NCBI GenBank assembly: GCA_002840765.1
Contig: PHCE01000018.1
Location: 39,254 to 103,253 of the forward strand
Length of the DNA: 64,000 bases
Direction of reading: 5' to 3'
Source: Betaproteobacteria bacterium HGW-Betaproteobacteria-7
Lineage (GTDB): Bacteria > Pseudomonadota > Gammaproteobacteria > Burkholderiales > Rhodocyclaceae
A model generated the notes under the pieces. It saw only the letters and a list, made by a program, of their open reading frames with translations. It did not search any database and was not told the origin of the DNA. How positions within the stretch are numbered: the stretch's first letter is position 1; each line of letters begins with the position of its first letter. Positions 1-9,548 of the stretch are shown here, piece by piece. The translations under genes and the position numbers were made by a program.

Positions 1-1364
1 TGCTCGTTTTCCACGATGTCAGCGAATCGCGGGCCATGGCGGAGAAGATGTCGCATATGGCGCAGCACGATTTCCTGACCGGGTTGCCCAACCGGCTGCT
101 GCTGCAGGAGCGCTTTGCCCGCGCCATTGGCCAGGCACAGCGGCACCGCAAGCAGGTCGCCGTGCTCTTCGTCGATCTCGACTATTTCAAGAACATCAAT
201 GATTCGCTCGGTCACGATATTGGCGACCGGCTGCTGCAATCGGTCGCCGCGCGGCTGACCGCTTGCGTCCGCTCGACCGATACCGTCTGCCGTCAGGGGG
301 GCGACGAGTTCGTCATCCTGCTGGCCGAGATCGAACATCATCAGGACGCCGCGCAGATCGCCGAGAAACTGCTGGCGGCGCTGCACTCACCGCATTTCAT
401 CGATGGCCATGAACTGCATGTGACGCTGAGCATCGGCATCAGCATTTATCCCGACGATGCCGCGACCCCCGAGGCGGTGATGCAGAACGCCGACGCCGCG
501 ATGTATCACGCCAAGGCTAACGGTCGCAACAATTACCAGTTCTACATGAGCGAGATGAACAGCCGCGCCGTGCAGCGCCTGTTCGTCGAGAACAGCCTGC
601 GCCGCGCCCTGAAAAACGAAGAGTTCGAACTGCATTACCAGCCCAAGATCGACATTGCCAGCGGCCAGATGAGCAGCGCCGAAGCCTTGATCCGCTGGCG
701 CGATCCGGACCTGGGCATGGTTTATCCGGGACAGTTCGTGCCGATTGCCGAGGAGTGCGGGCTGATTGTGCCGATCGGCCGCTGGGTGCTGCGCGAAGCC
801 TGCCGGCAGGTGCAAGCCTGGCTGGCTGTTGGGATGACGGCCGTGCCAGTGTCAGTCAACATTTCGACAGTCGAGTTCCGCCACGCCAATTTTCTCGACG
901 GCGTTGCTGCCATCCTCGAGGAAACCGGTATGGATGCCGCCTACCTCGAACTGGAACTGACCGAAAGCATGCTCATGCACGAAGCCGATAGCTCGGCGAA
1001 GATTCTGGAAAAACTGAAGGCGATGGGTGTTCAACTGGCCATCGATGACTTCGGTACCGGCTATTCCAGCCTCAGCTACCTGAACCGCTTTCCCATCGAT
1101 ACGCTGAAGATCGACCAGTCCTTCGTCCGTGACATGGAAAGCAATCCCGACAATGCGGCGATCATCAACGCGGTCATCGGCATGGGACGCAACCTGCACC
1201 AACGCGTGGTCGCCGAGGGGGTGGAAACCGGCGAGCAACTGGCCTTTCTCTGCCTGCAGAACTGTGACGAAGGGCAGGGCTTCCTGTTCAGCTATCCCTT
1301 GCCGGCGGAGGAATTTGCCCGCTTGCTGTCCAACCGGGTGGTACTGGCGGGCTGCCCCGAGTGA
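1..1364 (+). CDS. GGDEF-EAL diguanylate cyclase/phosphodiesterase, 5' end outside window
   Basis: Signalling enzyme that makes and/or degrades cyclic di-GMP. The open frame runs from the first bases of the window without a stop (frame of position 3). The residues before the first ATG at position 36 (VFHDVSESRAM) look like the end of a PAS sensor domain, so the true start lies upstream. The GGDEF domain carries an intact GGDEF signature (RQGGDEFVILL), so cyclase activity is possible. The EAL domain follows with SAEALIRW, DDFGTGYSSLSYL and LKIDQSF, the usual metal- and substrate-binding motifs of active phosphodiesterases. Both halves look catalytically complete. The next gene, a BON lipoprotein, follows after about 145 bases and probably has its own promoter. 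Confidence 0.93.
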   Translation, partial: LVFHDVSESRAMAEKMSHMAQHDFLTGLPNRLLLQERFARAIGQAQRHRKQVAVLFVDLDYFKNINDSLGHDIGDRLLQSVAARLTACVRSTDTVCRQGGDEFVILLAEIEHHQDAAQIAEKLLAALHSPHFIDGHELHVTLSIGISIYPDDAATPEAVMQNADAAMYHAKANGRNNYQFYMSEMNSRAVQRLFVENSLRRALKNEEFELHYQPKIDIASGQMSSAEALIRWRDPDLGMVYPGQFVPIAEECGLIVPIGRWVLREACRQVQAWLAVGMTAVPVSVNISTVEFRHANFLDGVAAILEETGMDAAYLELELTESMLMHEADSSAKILEKLKAMGVQLAIDDFGTGYSSLSYLNRFPIDTLKIDQSFVRDMESNPDNAAIINAVIGMGRNLHQRVVAEGVETGEQLAFLCLQNCDEGQGFLFSYPLPAEEFARLLSNRVVLAGCPE

Positions 1365-1510
1365 ACCGGCTGCCCGTCGGCCCGCTATGTGCGCCGGCGT
1401 ACCGAGGCAGCGCGTCGCTTTCCTTATATTGCTAGGGAAGCCTCAGCCCGGTTCGCCGGGCGGAGGCCGCGGACGGGACATCCGGTTCTGCCCGGAACAG
1501 GAGCATCATC

Positions 1511-1825
1511 ATGAAATCATTCAGCAAATATCTTTCCGCCGCCATTCTCGCCATCACCCTGGTGGCGGCCGGCGGTTGCGCGTCCTCCTCCAAGCAGGCG
1601 GGTACGGGCGAATATATCGACGACAGCGTCATCACCTCCAAGGTCAAGGCCGCCATCCTTGGCGATCCGGCGACCAAGGTGGCCGAGATCAATGTCGAAA
1701 CCTACAAGGGGGTCGTGCAATTGAGCGGCTTCGTCACCTCGCAGGCTTCGGCCAATCGGGCAGTCGAACTGGCGCGCGGCGTCAGCGGTGTCAGTTCCGT
1801 GCGTAACGACATGCGCATGAAGTAA
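1511..1825 (+). CDS. BON-domain lipoprotein
   Basis: Small 104-residue envelope protein. Residues 1-22 form a signal peptide ending in a lipobox (VAAGGC), so it should be lipidated on the Cys and anchored in the periplasm. Residues from about 37 to the end form one BON domain (DDSVITSKVKAAIL, then VVQLSGFV and GVSSVRND), a fold linked to phospholipid binding and envelope stability (OsmY, Kbp). An AGGAG ribosome site sits about 7 bases before the ATG. The 5' leader contains a hairpin with arms GCCCGG/CCGGGC around TTCG (1446-1461). A second BON protein is encoded at 42463. Confidence 0.85.
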   Translation: MKSFSKYLSAAILAITLVAAGGCASSSKQAGTGEYIDDSVITSKVKAAILGDPATKVAEINVETYKGVVQLSGFVTSQASANRAVELARGVSGVSSVRNDMRMK

Positions 1826-1835
1826 GCGGTCTTTA

Positions 1836-1860
1836 CGACGGCCATCAACGATGGCCGTCG
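1836..1860. terminator. hairpin between convergent genes
   Basis: Perfect inverted repeat: an 11-base stem (CGACGGCCATC and its complement) around a 3-base loop. It lies between the BON lipoprotein and the converging Crp/Fnr-type gene. Neither side has a clear T tract, so use as a bidirectional terminator is inferred from position. Confidence 0.5.
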
Positions 1861-1868
1861 GCGGCGGA

Positions 1869-2588
1869 CTAGGTTCCGGTTCCGCCCGGTAGCAGACGCG
1901 CGAATTCACCCTGGATGGCAGCGTAGCAGGCGCAGGAACGGGCTTCGAGGCCCGGGCGGTCTAGCAGGTTGACGCGGCCGCGCCCGTAGCTGATCAATCC
2001 CGCCGTCCGCAAGCCAATGGCGACCTCCGAGATCGCCGCCCGGCGCACGCCGAGCACTTGGGCAATCATTTCCTGCGACATCACCAGCGCCTGCGGCGAC
2101 AGCCGGTCGAAGCGGCGCAGCAGCCAGCGGCAGAATTGCTGTTCGAGCGTGTGGTGGCGCATGCAGACCAGCGTTTGTGCCATCTCCGCCAGCAGCGCCT
2201 GGGTGTAACGCATCAGTGACCGCTGCAGCGGGCCGGCACGATGAAATTCCCCCTTGAGGATGCGCCCTGTCAGTTTGTAACCATGACCCGGGCTGTACAC
2301 CATGGCCCGGCTCAAGGTGGTTTCACCCCCCATGAACAGTGTTACACCGACGATGCCTTCATTGCCGACGGCGGCGGTTTCGGCCGTCGTGCCATCCTCT
2401 ATGTCAGAGAGCAATGAAACGATGGCCGTTGTCGGGAAGAACACATCGAGGATCTGGGCGCCTGGTTCGTACAGGCACTGGCCATAGTCCAGCGGCACCA
2501 GTTCCAGACTGACGCCCAGGCGCCGGCGCTCCTCTTCCGGCAGGGCGGCGAGCAGCTGGTTCTGGTAATGCAGGGGGGAGGTGGGCAT
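1869..2588 (-). CDS. Crp/Fnr-family transcriptional regulator
   Basis: Cyclic-nucleotide-binding-fold regulator with a C-terminal helix-turn-helix. I start it at the ATG at 2588 (MPTSPLHYQNQLLAALP, 239 residues), where similarity to the family begins; the frame stays open up to 2783. The cNMP-like sensor domain spans about residues 20-140. The winged HTH is near residues 170-215 (MSQEMIAQVLGVRRAAISEVA). The domain lacks the cysteine cluster of FNR and an obvious cAMP pocket, so the signal is unknown. A 20-base palindrome at 2671-2690 lies about 80 bases upstream of the chosen start and may be an autoregulatory operator. The gene is divergent from the phasin gene. Confidence 0.8.
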   Translation of the reverse strand: MPTSPLHYQNQLLAALPEEERRRLGVSLELVPLDYGQCLYEPGAQILDVFFPTTAIVSLLSDIEDGTTAETAAVGNEGIVGVTLFMGGETTLSRAMVYSPGHGYKLTGRILKGEFHRAGPLQRSLMRYTQALLAEMAQTLVCMRHHTLEQQFCRWLLRRFDRLSPQALVMSQEMIAQVLGVRRAAISEVAIGLRTAGLISYGRGRVNLLDRPGLEARSCACYAAIQGEFARLLPGGTGT

Positions 2589-2670
2589 CAGGGGGCGATC
2601 GGGGCAAATGGCTACTGGCGCATTGGCGGCGGCCGGGATTGCCATCATGACCGAAACGTCGGGCTGCATA

Positions 2671-2690
2671 TGTGCGTTGGCTAACGCACA
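2671..2690. promoter_or_regulatory. 20-base palindrome, candidate operator of the Crp/Fnr-type gene
   Basis: TGTGCGTTGGCTAACGCACA has perfect 8-base arms around a 4-base centre. Its outer TGTG/CACA matches the symmetry of Crp-type sites, though the spacing is not the classic one. It lies in the 326-base stretch 2589-2914 between the regulator (start at 2588) and the phasin gene; I see no gene in that stretch. If the regulator started at the upstream ATG at 2669, the palindrome would overlap its leader instead. Confidence 0.5.
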
Positions 2691-2914
2691 GGCGCCGGCG
2701 GTGCCGGCCGCGTGCCAACGGGAAATATTCCCCTTGTAGCGGCTTCCGGGCAGACCCGGCGGGCGCAGGCCAATAGACTGCAATTCTTGATCGGTACAGC
2801 ATTTCCGCTGCCCTGAGAAAGGTCGGGAGAGCGCCCGGCGTACCCCCCTGAAACGAACGCCTTGTTGCCCGACGGTAACGCCCTTTCCTTCAGACCATCC
2901 CCAAGAGAGAACAC

Positions 2915-3394
2915 ATGTCTAAAAACCGCAATGAAAACCGCAACGAAAATTCCGAGTCCGCCGAAAGCATGAAAAACCTTTCCGCTGTCTATATGGATGG
3001 CGTCATGCGCCTGTCAGCCCTCGGCTTGAGCACCTGGCGCGATTCCTTTGAAGCCTGCAGCACCGCCCTGGCGGACAGAAATTGCGACCAGCCGAGGACC
3101 TCCATCCCGGCCGTACTCGGTCAGGCCGCCCTCGACAAGTCGGTCGAGTACTCGCGCAATGCCTATGAAATCATCGCCACAACCCAGGAACAGTTCGCGC
3201 GGACGCTGCTTGACCAGTTTTCGCAGATCAATATCGGAGCCAACATGCAGGAAAGCTGGTCGGCGATGGGCGACATGATGACCAAGGGTAGCCAGCAATT
3301 CACCGACATCGCTGCCGACAACGTACGTGCTGCCACCGATGCCGGTTCGGATGTGGTGACTAAAGTGACGCAGCAGGCCAAACGAGCGGCCTGA
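2915..3394 (+). CDS. phasin family protein
   Basis: Polyhydroxyalkanoate granule-associated (phasin) protein, 159 residues. It is predicted to be all helical and amphipathic, coating storage granules in the cytoplasm. The family signature region is around residues 75-130 (VEYSRNAYEIIATTQEQFARTLLDQF, ending near SQQFTDIAADNVRAATD). The C-terminus is Lys/Arg/Ala-rich as in other phasins. The N-terminus holds a short tandem repeat (NRNENRNEN) that looks recently expanded. The ribosome site AAGAGAGAA precedes the ATG. A strong intrinsic terminator follows at 3404. No PHA synthase is in the window. Confidence 0.85.
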   Translation: MSKNRNENRNENSESAESMKNLSAVYMDGVMRLSALGLSTWRDSFEACSTALADRNCDQPRTSIPAVLGQAALDKSVEYSRNAYEIIATTQEQFARTLLDQFSQINIGANMQESWSAMGDMMTKGSQQFTDIAADNVRAATDAGSDVVTKVTQQAKRAA

Positions 3395-3403
3395 ACCTAG
3401 CTG

Positions 3404-3437
3404 GACGAAACCCCGCTTGGCGGGGTTTTTTTTCGTC
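3404..3437 (+). terminator. rho-independent terminator of the phasin gene
   Basis: The stem CCCCGC/GCGGGG around TTG (3411-3425) is extended by AAA/TTT pairing and GACG/CGTC at the base. It is followed by eight T residues (3426-3433), a textbook intrinsic terminator. Confidence 0.93.
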
Positions 3438-3549
3438 TGGCAGGCGCTTATGTACGCTGGCAGACAGAGAGCCAGCCGGATGGGCTGCTAGTCTGAACGG
3501 CATGCGCGCAGCCGCCGGCTGACCGCAGGACAAGTGAAGGAGCAGAATC

Positions 3550-3681
3550 ATGGGCAAGGAAACGCACGGAACACGGGAAAACAAGAAGCAGCCGGTGCTG
3601 ACGCCGAAGGAGAAGAAGGCCGCCAAGCAGTCCAAAAAAGATGAGAAGTCAGCTGTTCACGTACTGATCCCGCCGCGCTGA
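3550..3681 (+). CDS. small lysine-rich protein (43 aa)
   Basis: Short reading frame with a good ribosome site (AAGGAG, 7 bases before the ATG). It encodes 43 residues, very rich in Lys (about a quarter, e.g. KEKKAAKQSKKDEK), with a hydrophobic end (VHVLIPPR). No known domain is recognised. Composition suggests a basic, unstructured cytoplasmic protein that may bind nucleic acid. It stands alone between the phasin terminator and the DUF2789 gene. I support it on ribosome site, composition and its own stop; conservation would need checking. Confidence 0.6.
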   Translation: MGKETHGTRENKKQPVLTPKEKKAAKQSKKDEKSAVHVLIPPR

Positions 3682-3704
3682 GCGCCGGCGGATTCCACAT
3701 CAGC

Positions 3705-3941
3705 ATGGAACTTCATCAGCACAGCATGAGCATGTTGTTTGCCCAGCTTGGCGAAGCCAACGATCATGGCAGCATCGAGCGCTTCATCAGGACCAACCGT
3801 CCTCTGGCCGGCAGCGTCCTGTTGCACGAGGCGACCTTCTGGAGCTCGGCGCAGGCCGTTTTCCTGCGTGAAGCCATCAGCGACGACGCCAACTGGGCAG
3901 TGATCGCCGATGAGCTGAATGCGGCCTTGCACGACCACTGA
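3705..3941 (+). CDS. DUF2789 family protein
   Basis: Acidic 78-residue protein matching the DUF2789 pattern I know from proteobacteria: it opens MELHQHSMSMLFAQLG, has FIRTNRPLAGSVLLHEATFW in the middle, and ends FLREAISDDANWAVIADELN. Function is unknown. No signal peptide or membrane segment is visible. It starts 23 bases after the Lys-rich small gene and converges on the exchanger gene behind it. Confidence 0.75.
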   Translation: MELHQHSMSMLFAQLGEANDHGSIERFIRTNRPLAGSVLLHEATFWSSAQAVFLREAISDDANWAVIADELNAALHDH

Positions 3942-3955
3942 GCGGAAAACCTGCC

Positions 3956-5044
3956 TTAGCTGTTGGCCGGCGGTTTGCCGTGGCCGTGGACGAGGCTGAC
4001 AATCAGCGTGATCACGGTCAGCGGCAGCACATAGCTCAACATGACGCCGGAGAAAGTCGGCAGGCTGTCGTGCTGGGTCGCGGCGAGCACCAGGTAGGCG
4101 GTATAGGCGGCGTAGTAGGCAATGAAGACGCCGCCTTCCCAGCGGGCGATTTCCCGGCCGGTGATGACGATGGGCAGACAGGCAAAGGCGACGGCCAGCA
4201 TGACCCAGAGGTCGAAGTTGCGTGCCGCTGCGGAAACCGCGATGCCGCCATCGGCAATGATGCTGGCAAAACCCAGGCAGGCAAAAATGTTGAAGATGTT
4301 GCTGCCGACCACGTTGCCGATGGCGATGTCGCGCTGGCCGCGAAAGGCGGCGACCAGCGAGGTGGCGATTTCCGGCATCGAGGTGCCGACGGCGACCACA
4401 GTCAGGCCGATCACCAGATCGCTGACGCCAAAGACGCGGGCAACGGCGACCGCCGCATCGACCAGCCAGTCAGCACCGACGACGAGCAGGACGAGGCCAC
4501 CGATGACCAACAGTGCCTGCACGCTCCAGTGGGCATCCCAGCGGCTGGCGGTGTCCGGCATTTCCTCGGCGAATTCGTCCTGGAGCGTCTTGCTGGCATG
4601 TCGTGACTGAATGACCAGGAAGGCGCTGTAAACAATGATCAGGGCGAACAGTAGCAGCCCTTCGCCGCGGCTGATGCTACCGTCCATGGCGAGCACCACG
4701 AAGAGCAGGCTGGCGCCGATCATGATCGGGATTTCCTGGCGGATGATCTGTTGGTTGACCGCCAGCGGCACGATTAGCGCCGACAGGCCGAGGATCAGCA
4801 GGACGTTGGCAATGTTGCTGCCGACCACATTGCCAATGGCCAGATCGCCCGAACCGCTCAGCGCCGCACCGGCGGAAACCGCCATTTCCGGTGCGCTGGT
4901 GCCGAAAGCGACGATGGTCAGACCGACAACCAGCGGCGAGATCCCGAAGGTGAGGGCGAGGCGGGCGGCGCCGCGGACCATGAGTTCGGCGCCAATGGTC
5001 AGGGCGACGAGGCCGAGGATGAACATCAGGATGTGTTCGATCAT
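3956..5044 (-). CDS. calcium/sodium antiporter (CaCA family)
   Basis: Inner-membrane cation exchanger of the YrbG type, 362 residues with about ten membrane helices. The two inverted alpha-repeats that form the ion path are plain: GTSAPEMAVS with GSNIANVLLILG in the first half, and GTSMPEIATS with GSNIFNIFACLG in the second. The conserved acidic residues (SAPE, SMPE) are present. A short cytoplasmic loop rich in charged residues separates the halves (around residues 145-170). It stands alone, converging with the DUF2789 gene and divergent from tadA. Confidence 0.92.
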   Translation of the reverse strand: MIEHILMFILGLVALTIGAELMVRGAARLALTFGISPLVVGLTIVAFGTSAPEMAVSAGAALSGSGDLAIGNVVGSNIANVLLILGLSALIVPLAVNQQIIRQEIPIMIGASLLFVVLAMDGSISRGEGLLLFALIIVYSAFLVIQSRHASKTLQDEFAEEMPDTASRWDAHWSVQALLVIGGLVLLVVGADWLVDAAVAVARVFGVSDLVIGLTVVAVGTSMPEIATSLVAAFRGQRDIAIGNVVGSNIFNIFACLGFASIIADGGIAVSAAARNFDLWVMLAVAFACLPIVITGREIARWEGGVFIAYYAAYTAYLVLAATQHDSLPTFSGVMLSYVLPLTVITLIVSLVHGHGKPPANS

Positions 5045-5058
5045 GTTTTTGTCAGTGA

Positions 5059-6116
<1,058 letters not shown>

Positions 6117-6837
6117 AGCGCCCGGCCGTGCGGCCCGAAGCGCTGCTCGTGCAGATGCACGGCGCCGTCACGACGCTGCCAGGCGACCGTCGAGGCGCGC
6201 GTGCCGTAGTTTTCCGATTTGACGAAAATGGCCGAAAGCCGCCGCTCCCATTCCAGAGAAACGCCGGTTTGCGGCAGTTCGTCGTCGGCGACGATGCTGT
6301 CATCGGCGAGCAGCGTGAAGAGGGCGTTGTCGGCGGGCAGGGCGGGCAGGGCCGCAGCGAAGCGCTGGCGGGCGGTCAGCAGCTTGGGCCACGGGCTGTC
6401 GAGCTGGTGGTTGGACAGACCATAGACGCCCGGCGCCAGGAGGCGCGGTGCGCCGTCGCGGTTGGAGCAATAGACGAGTGATTCGCCGTCGCTCAGCAGC
6501 AGGTTGAATCCCGAATAATGCTCGCCGGCCAGTCCTTGCGCGTAGTCGCTGGCCGTTTGCCTGGAAAGCAGGAAATCGCGTGTCAGCATGCCGCGCGAGC
6601 ACTGGCCTTGGGCCATCCCCGGCTCACGCACATTGGTGACGGCGGCGAAGCGGCCACTACGGGTAATGCCCAGCCAAGTGCCGCCGGCTTCCCGGTCAAT
6701 GCCGCCGAAGACCGCCGGCGCCTCCGGCCAGGGCGCTGCTTCGGCAGTCGGTCGGGCGTAAAACTCGTCGCGGTTGGCGGCGACGACCAGCGGGTAGTCC
6801 GCATGGGCCCGCCAGCCGACGACGATCAGGCACATCG

Positions 6838-7854
6838 CTACGCCGGATTGACGGCGACGGCTTGAAGCTGCGGGCCTTCGCGCGAACCCAGGTGCAGGTT
6901 GGCGGCGAAGTTCGACTGGACGACGGCCAGCGCGGCAAAGCCGCCGTCCGGCGTCGGTGCCGCGCTCATCACCTTGCCACTGGCCTGGTCGAGGTTTTCC
7001 GGCGAGAACAGGTCATCTCCGGCCTGCAGCGGCACGCCACTACTGAGCCGATAGAGGTGACGCTTGACCTTGCCCAGATACTGGGTGCGGGCGACGACTT
7101 CCTGGCCCGGGTAGCAGCCCTTGTGGAAGCTGATGCCGCCAATTTTCTCGAAGTCGGCCATCTGCGGCACGAATTCTTCCTTGGTCGCCAGCGTCACCAG
7201 CGGGAAGGCGGCCTGAATGTCGAGCCAGCGCCAGACCGGCGTACCGGCCGGCCGCGCCTTGACCGTCAGCTTCTGCCACAGGCCGGCCGCTGCGGCTGCC
7301 GGGGTGGCGACGATGAAGCGCCCGGCATCGAGACGCAACACGGTGCTGCCGTTGGCGGCGCTGGTTTGCAGCGCGTCCTCTGGCGCCGGCAGGCCGGCAT
7401 CGGCCAGTGCTTCGGCGGCTTGCGGGCCGGACAGGCCAAGCAGTACCTGTTCGTCCTCGGCCGCCAGCGTGACCTTGGCGCGCAGGACAAACATTTTCAG
7501 GCGCTTCAGGGTAGCTTCGAGAAGGTCGGCCGCCAGTAGCAGATGGTAGTTGTTAGCCGTGTGCCAGAGCACGAAGCTGGCCTGCATGCGGCCCTTGGCC
7601 GAACACCAGCCGGCGTGCTGCGCCTGAGCGTCAGCCAGATGATTGACGTCGCTGGTGAACTGGCTGTGCAGGAAGGGCTTGGCCTCCTCGCCGCTGGCCT
7701 CGATCAAGGCCAGGTGCGCGAGGGGGACGATGACCATCTGGCGGCCGGCAGCCTGAAGTTCTCCGGCGGCGTCGCCGAAGCTGCTGATTTCGGAAGTGTC
7801 GCCGGCAAAAACGGCTTCCGTCGATTCGAGAAAACTGCGCCAGTTGGGGTTCAT
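6838..7854 (-). CDS. ygfZ: folate-binding protein YgfZ
   Basis: Tetrahydrofolate-binding protein of the aminomethyltransferase fold, needed for maturation or repair of some iron-sulfur proteins. The family signature KGCYPGQEVVART is present with the essential Cys. The start is the ATG at 7854 (MNPNWRSFLEST), preceded by AGGAG; the open frame to 7995 is not similar to the family. Length is 338 residues. It is the first gene of a two-gene minus-strand unit with the NRDE protein, and divergent from mltG across about 90 bases. Confidence 0.93.
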   Translation of the reverse strand: MNPNWRSFLESTEAVFAGDTSEISSFGDAAGELQAAGRQMVIVPLAHLALIEASGEEAKPFLHSQFTSDVNHLADAQAQHAGWCSAKGRMQASFVLWHTANNYHLLLAADLLEATLKRLKMFVLRAKVTLAAEDEQVLLGLSGPQAAEALADAGLPAPEDALQTSAANGSTVLRLDAGRFIVATPAAAAAGLWQKLTVKARPAGTPVWRWLDIQAAFPLVTLATKEEFVPQMADFEKIGGISFHKGCYPGQEVVARTQYLGKVKRHLYRLSSGVPLQAGDDLFSPENLDQASGKVMSAAPTPDGGFAALAVVQSNFAANLHLGSREGPQLQAVAVNPA

Positions 7855-7945
7855 GAGGGCTCCTGAGGGGTTTGCGATATTATATCGCCCGATTTCATCT
7901 GCTCGTTTCACACGGGCAAGACCCGCCTCCCGCCGACGAGTTCCC

Positions 7946-8941
7946 GTGCGTTTCCTGAAAAAACTGTTGCTTCTGATCCTGCTGCTGCTCGGCATTGCTG
8001 CCGGTGGCCTGTGGTGGTGGGTGAACCAACCGCTGGCGTTGCGTGGCTCGCCGGTCGACTTTCATGTGACAACGGGCAGCAGTTTGCGTGCCGCCATCGT
8101 CCAGATGCGCGCGGCCGGCATCCAGCTCCAGCCGACCTTGCTGCTGCTGGTGGCTCGTCTGCAGGGTGCCGACACCGGCATCAAGGCGGGTAGTTATTCG
8201 GTCAAGCAGGGGATTACCGCGCGGCAGTTGCTGGACAAGCTGACCCGGGGCAAGGTGACCCAGGGTGACATCACCCTGATCGAAGGCTGGACCCTGCGCC
8301 AGTGGCGGGCCCGGCTGGATGCCCATCCCGATCTCCTGCCCGACAGCCGCGGCTTGAGTGAAGGCGAGATCAGCCGTCGGCTGGGCCTCGAGCATCAACA
8401 CCTCGAGGGCTGGCTGCTCCCCGATACTTATTTGTTCGACAAGCAATCCAGCGCGCTTGATCTGATTGCCCGTGCGGTGCGCGAGATGCAGCGCCGGCTG
8501 GCCGAGGAGTGGGAAACGCGTGATCCGGGCTTGCCCTACCGGACGCCGTACGAAGCTCTGATCATGGCGTCGATCATCGAAAAGGAAACCGGCCGCGAGG
8601 CCGACCGTCAGCTGGTCGCTTCCGTCTTCGTCAATCGCCTGCGTATCGGCATGCCGCTGCAGACCGATCCGACCGTGATCTACGGCCTGGGCGAAGCCTT
8701 TGACGGCAACTTGCGCAAGCGCGACCTGCAGACGGATACGCCCTACAATACCTACACCCGCCGCGGTCTGCCGCCGACGCCGATCGCCATGCCCGGCCTG
8801 GCTTCCATCCGCGCCGCCATGCATCCGGCAGAATCCAGTGCGCTGTACTTCGTCGCCCGCGGCGACGGCAGCAGCCAGTTTTCCAATACGCTCGACGAAC
8901 ACAACCGGGCGGTCAATAGATTTCAGCGAGGTGGGCAGTGA
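7946..8941 (+). CDS. mltG: endolytic transglycosylase MltG
   Basis: Inner-membrane lytic transglycosylase that cuts nascent glycan strands and ends chain growth. I start it at GTG 7946 ([16 protein letters not shown]), since the membrane anchor at residues 5-27 must be near the N-terminus; the upstream frame lies in the ygfZ promoter. The YceG domain carries the catalytic Glu in [14 protein letters not shown], plus [12 protein letters not shown] and the [18 protein letters not shown] segment. Length is 331 residues. Its stop overlaps the GTG start of tmk by 4 bases. Confidence 0.94.
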   Translation: MRFLKKLLLLILLLLGIAAGGLWWWVNQPLALRGSPVDFHVTTGSSLRAAIVQMRAAGIQLQPTLLLLVARLQGADTGIKAGSYSVKQGITARQLLDKLTRGKVTQGDITLIEGWTLRQWRARLDAHPDLLPDSRGLSEGEISRRLGLEHQHLEGWLLPDTYLFDKQSSALDLIARAVREMQRRLAEEWETRDPGLPYRTPYEALIMASIIEKETGREADRQLVASVFVNRLRIGMPLQTDPTVIYGLGEAFDGNLRKRDLQTDTPYNTYTRRGLPPTPIAMPGLASIRAAMHPAESSALYFVARGDGSSQFSNTLDEHNRAVNRFQRGGQ

Positions 8942-9546
8942 AGGGCAAGTTCATCACTTTCGAAGGCATCGACGGGGCCGGCAAGAGCAGTCACGTCGAC
9001 TGGTTGGCTGAGCGTCTGCGCCAGCGCGGACTGACGGTGCAAGTGACGCGCGAACCAGGTGGCACGGCGCTCGGCGAAAAGTTGCGCGATCTGCTGCTCA
9101 ATCAGTCCATGCATCTGGAAACCGAAACACTGCTGATGTTCGCTGCCCGCCGTGAGCATCTGGCGCAGGTCATCGAACCGGCACTGGCGCGTGGCGAATG
9201 GGTGGTCTGCGATCGTTTCACCGATGCCACCCATGCTTACCAGGGCGGTGGTCGTGGCCTTGAACGGAGCAAGCTGCAGGCGCTCGAGCACTGGGTACAT
9301 GAGCATCTGCAGCCGAACCTGACGCTGCTCTTTGATCTGCCGCTGGAAGTGGCGCGCGAGCGCATCGCCGTCGCCAGTCGCGACCTCGACCGCTTCGAGC
9401 AGGAGCGTGCCGATTTCCATGAGCGGGTGCGCCATGCCTATCTGGAAAGGGCGCATGGCCACCCGGAGCGGATGCGCGTGATCGATGCCAATAACACCCT
9501 GGATAATATTCGCAAACGACTTGAAGAAATAATCGCAACGATCTGA
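8938..9546 (+). CDS. tmk: thymidylate kinase
   Basis: Phosphorylates dTMP to dTDP in the cytoplasm. The P-loop is [12 protein letters not shown] at residues 8-19, followed by the DRF motif ([17 protein letters not shown]) and a LID region. The 202-residue length is typical. The GTG start overlaps the mltG stop; the tmk stop is 2 bases from the holB start. Translation is therefore likely coupled through mltG-tmk-holB. Confidence 0.96.
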   Translation: MKGKFITFEGIDGAGKSSHVDWLAERLRQRGLTVQVTREPGGTALGEKLRDLLLNQSMHLETETLLMFAARREHLAQVIEPALARGEWVVCDRFTDATHAYQGGGRGLERSKLQALEHWVHEHLQPNLTLLFDLPLEVARERIAVASRDLDRFEQERADFHERVRHAYLERAHGHPERMRVIDANNTLDNIRKRLEEIIATI

Positions 9547-9548
9547 TA

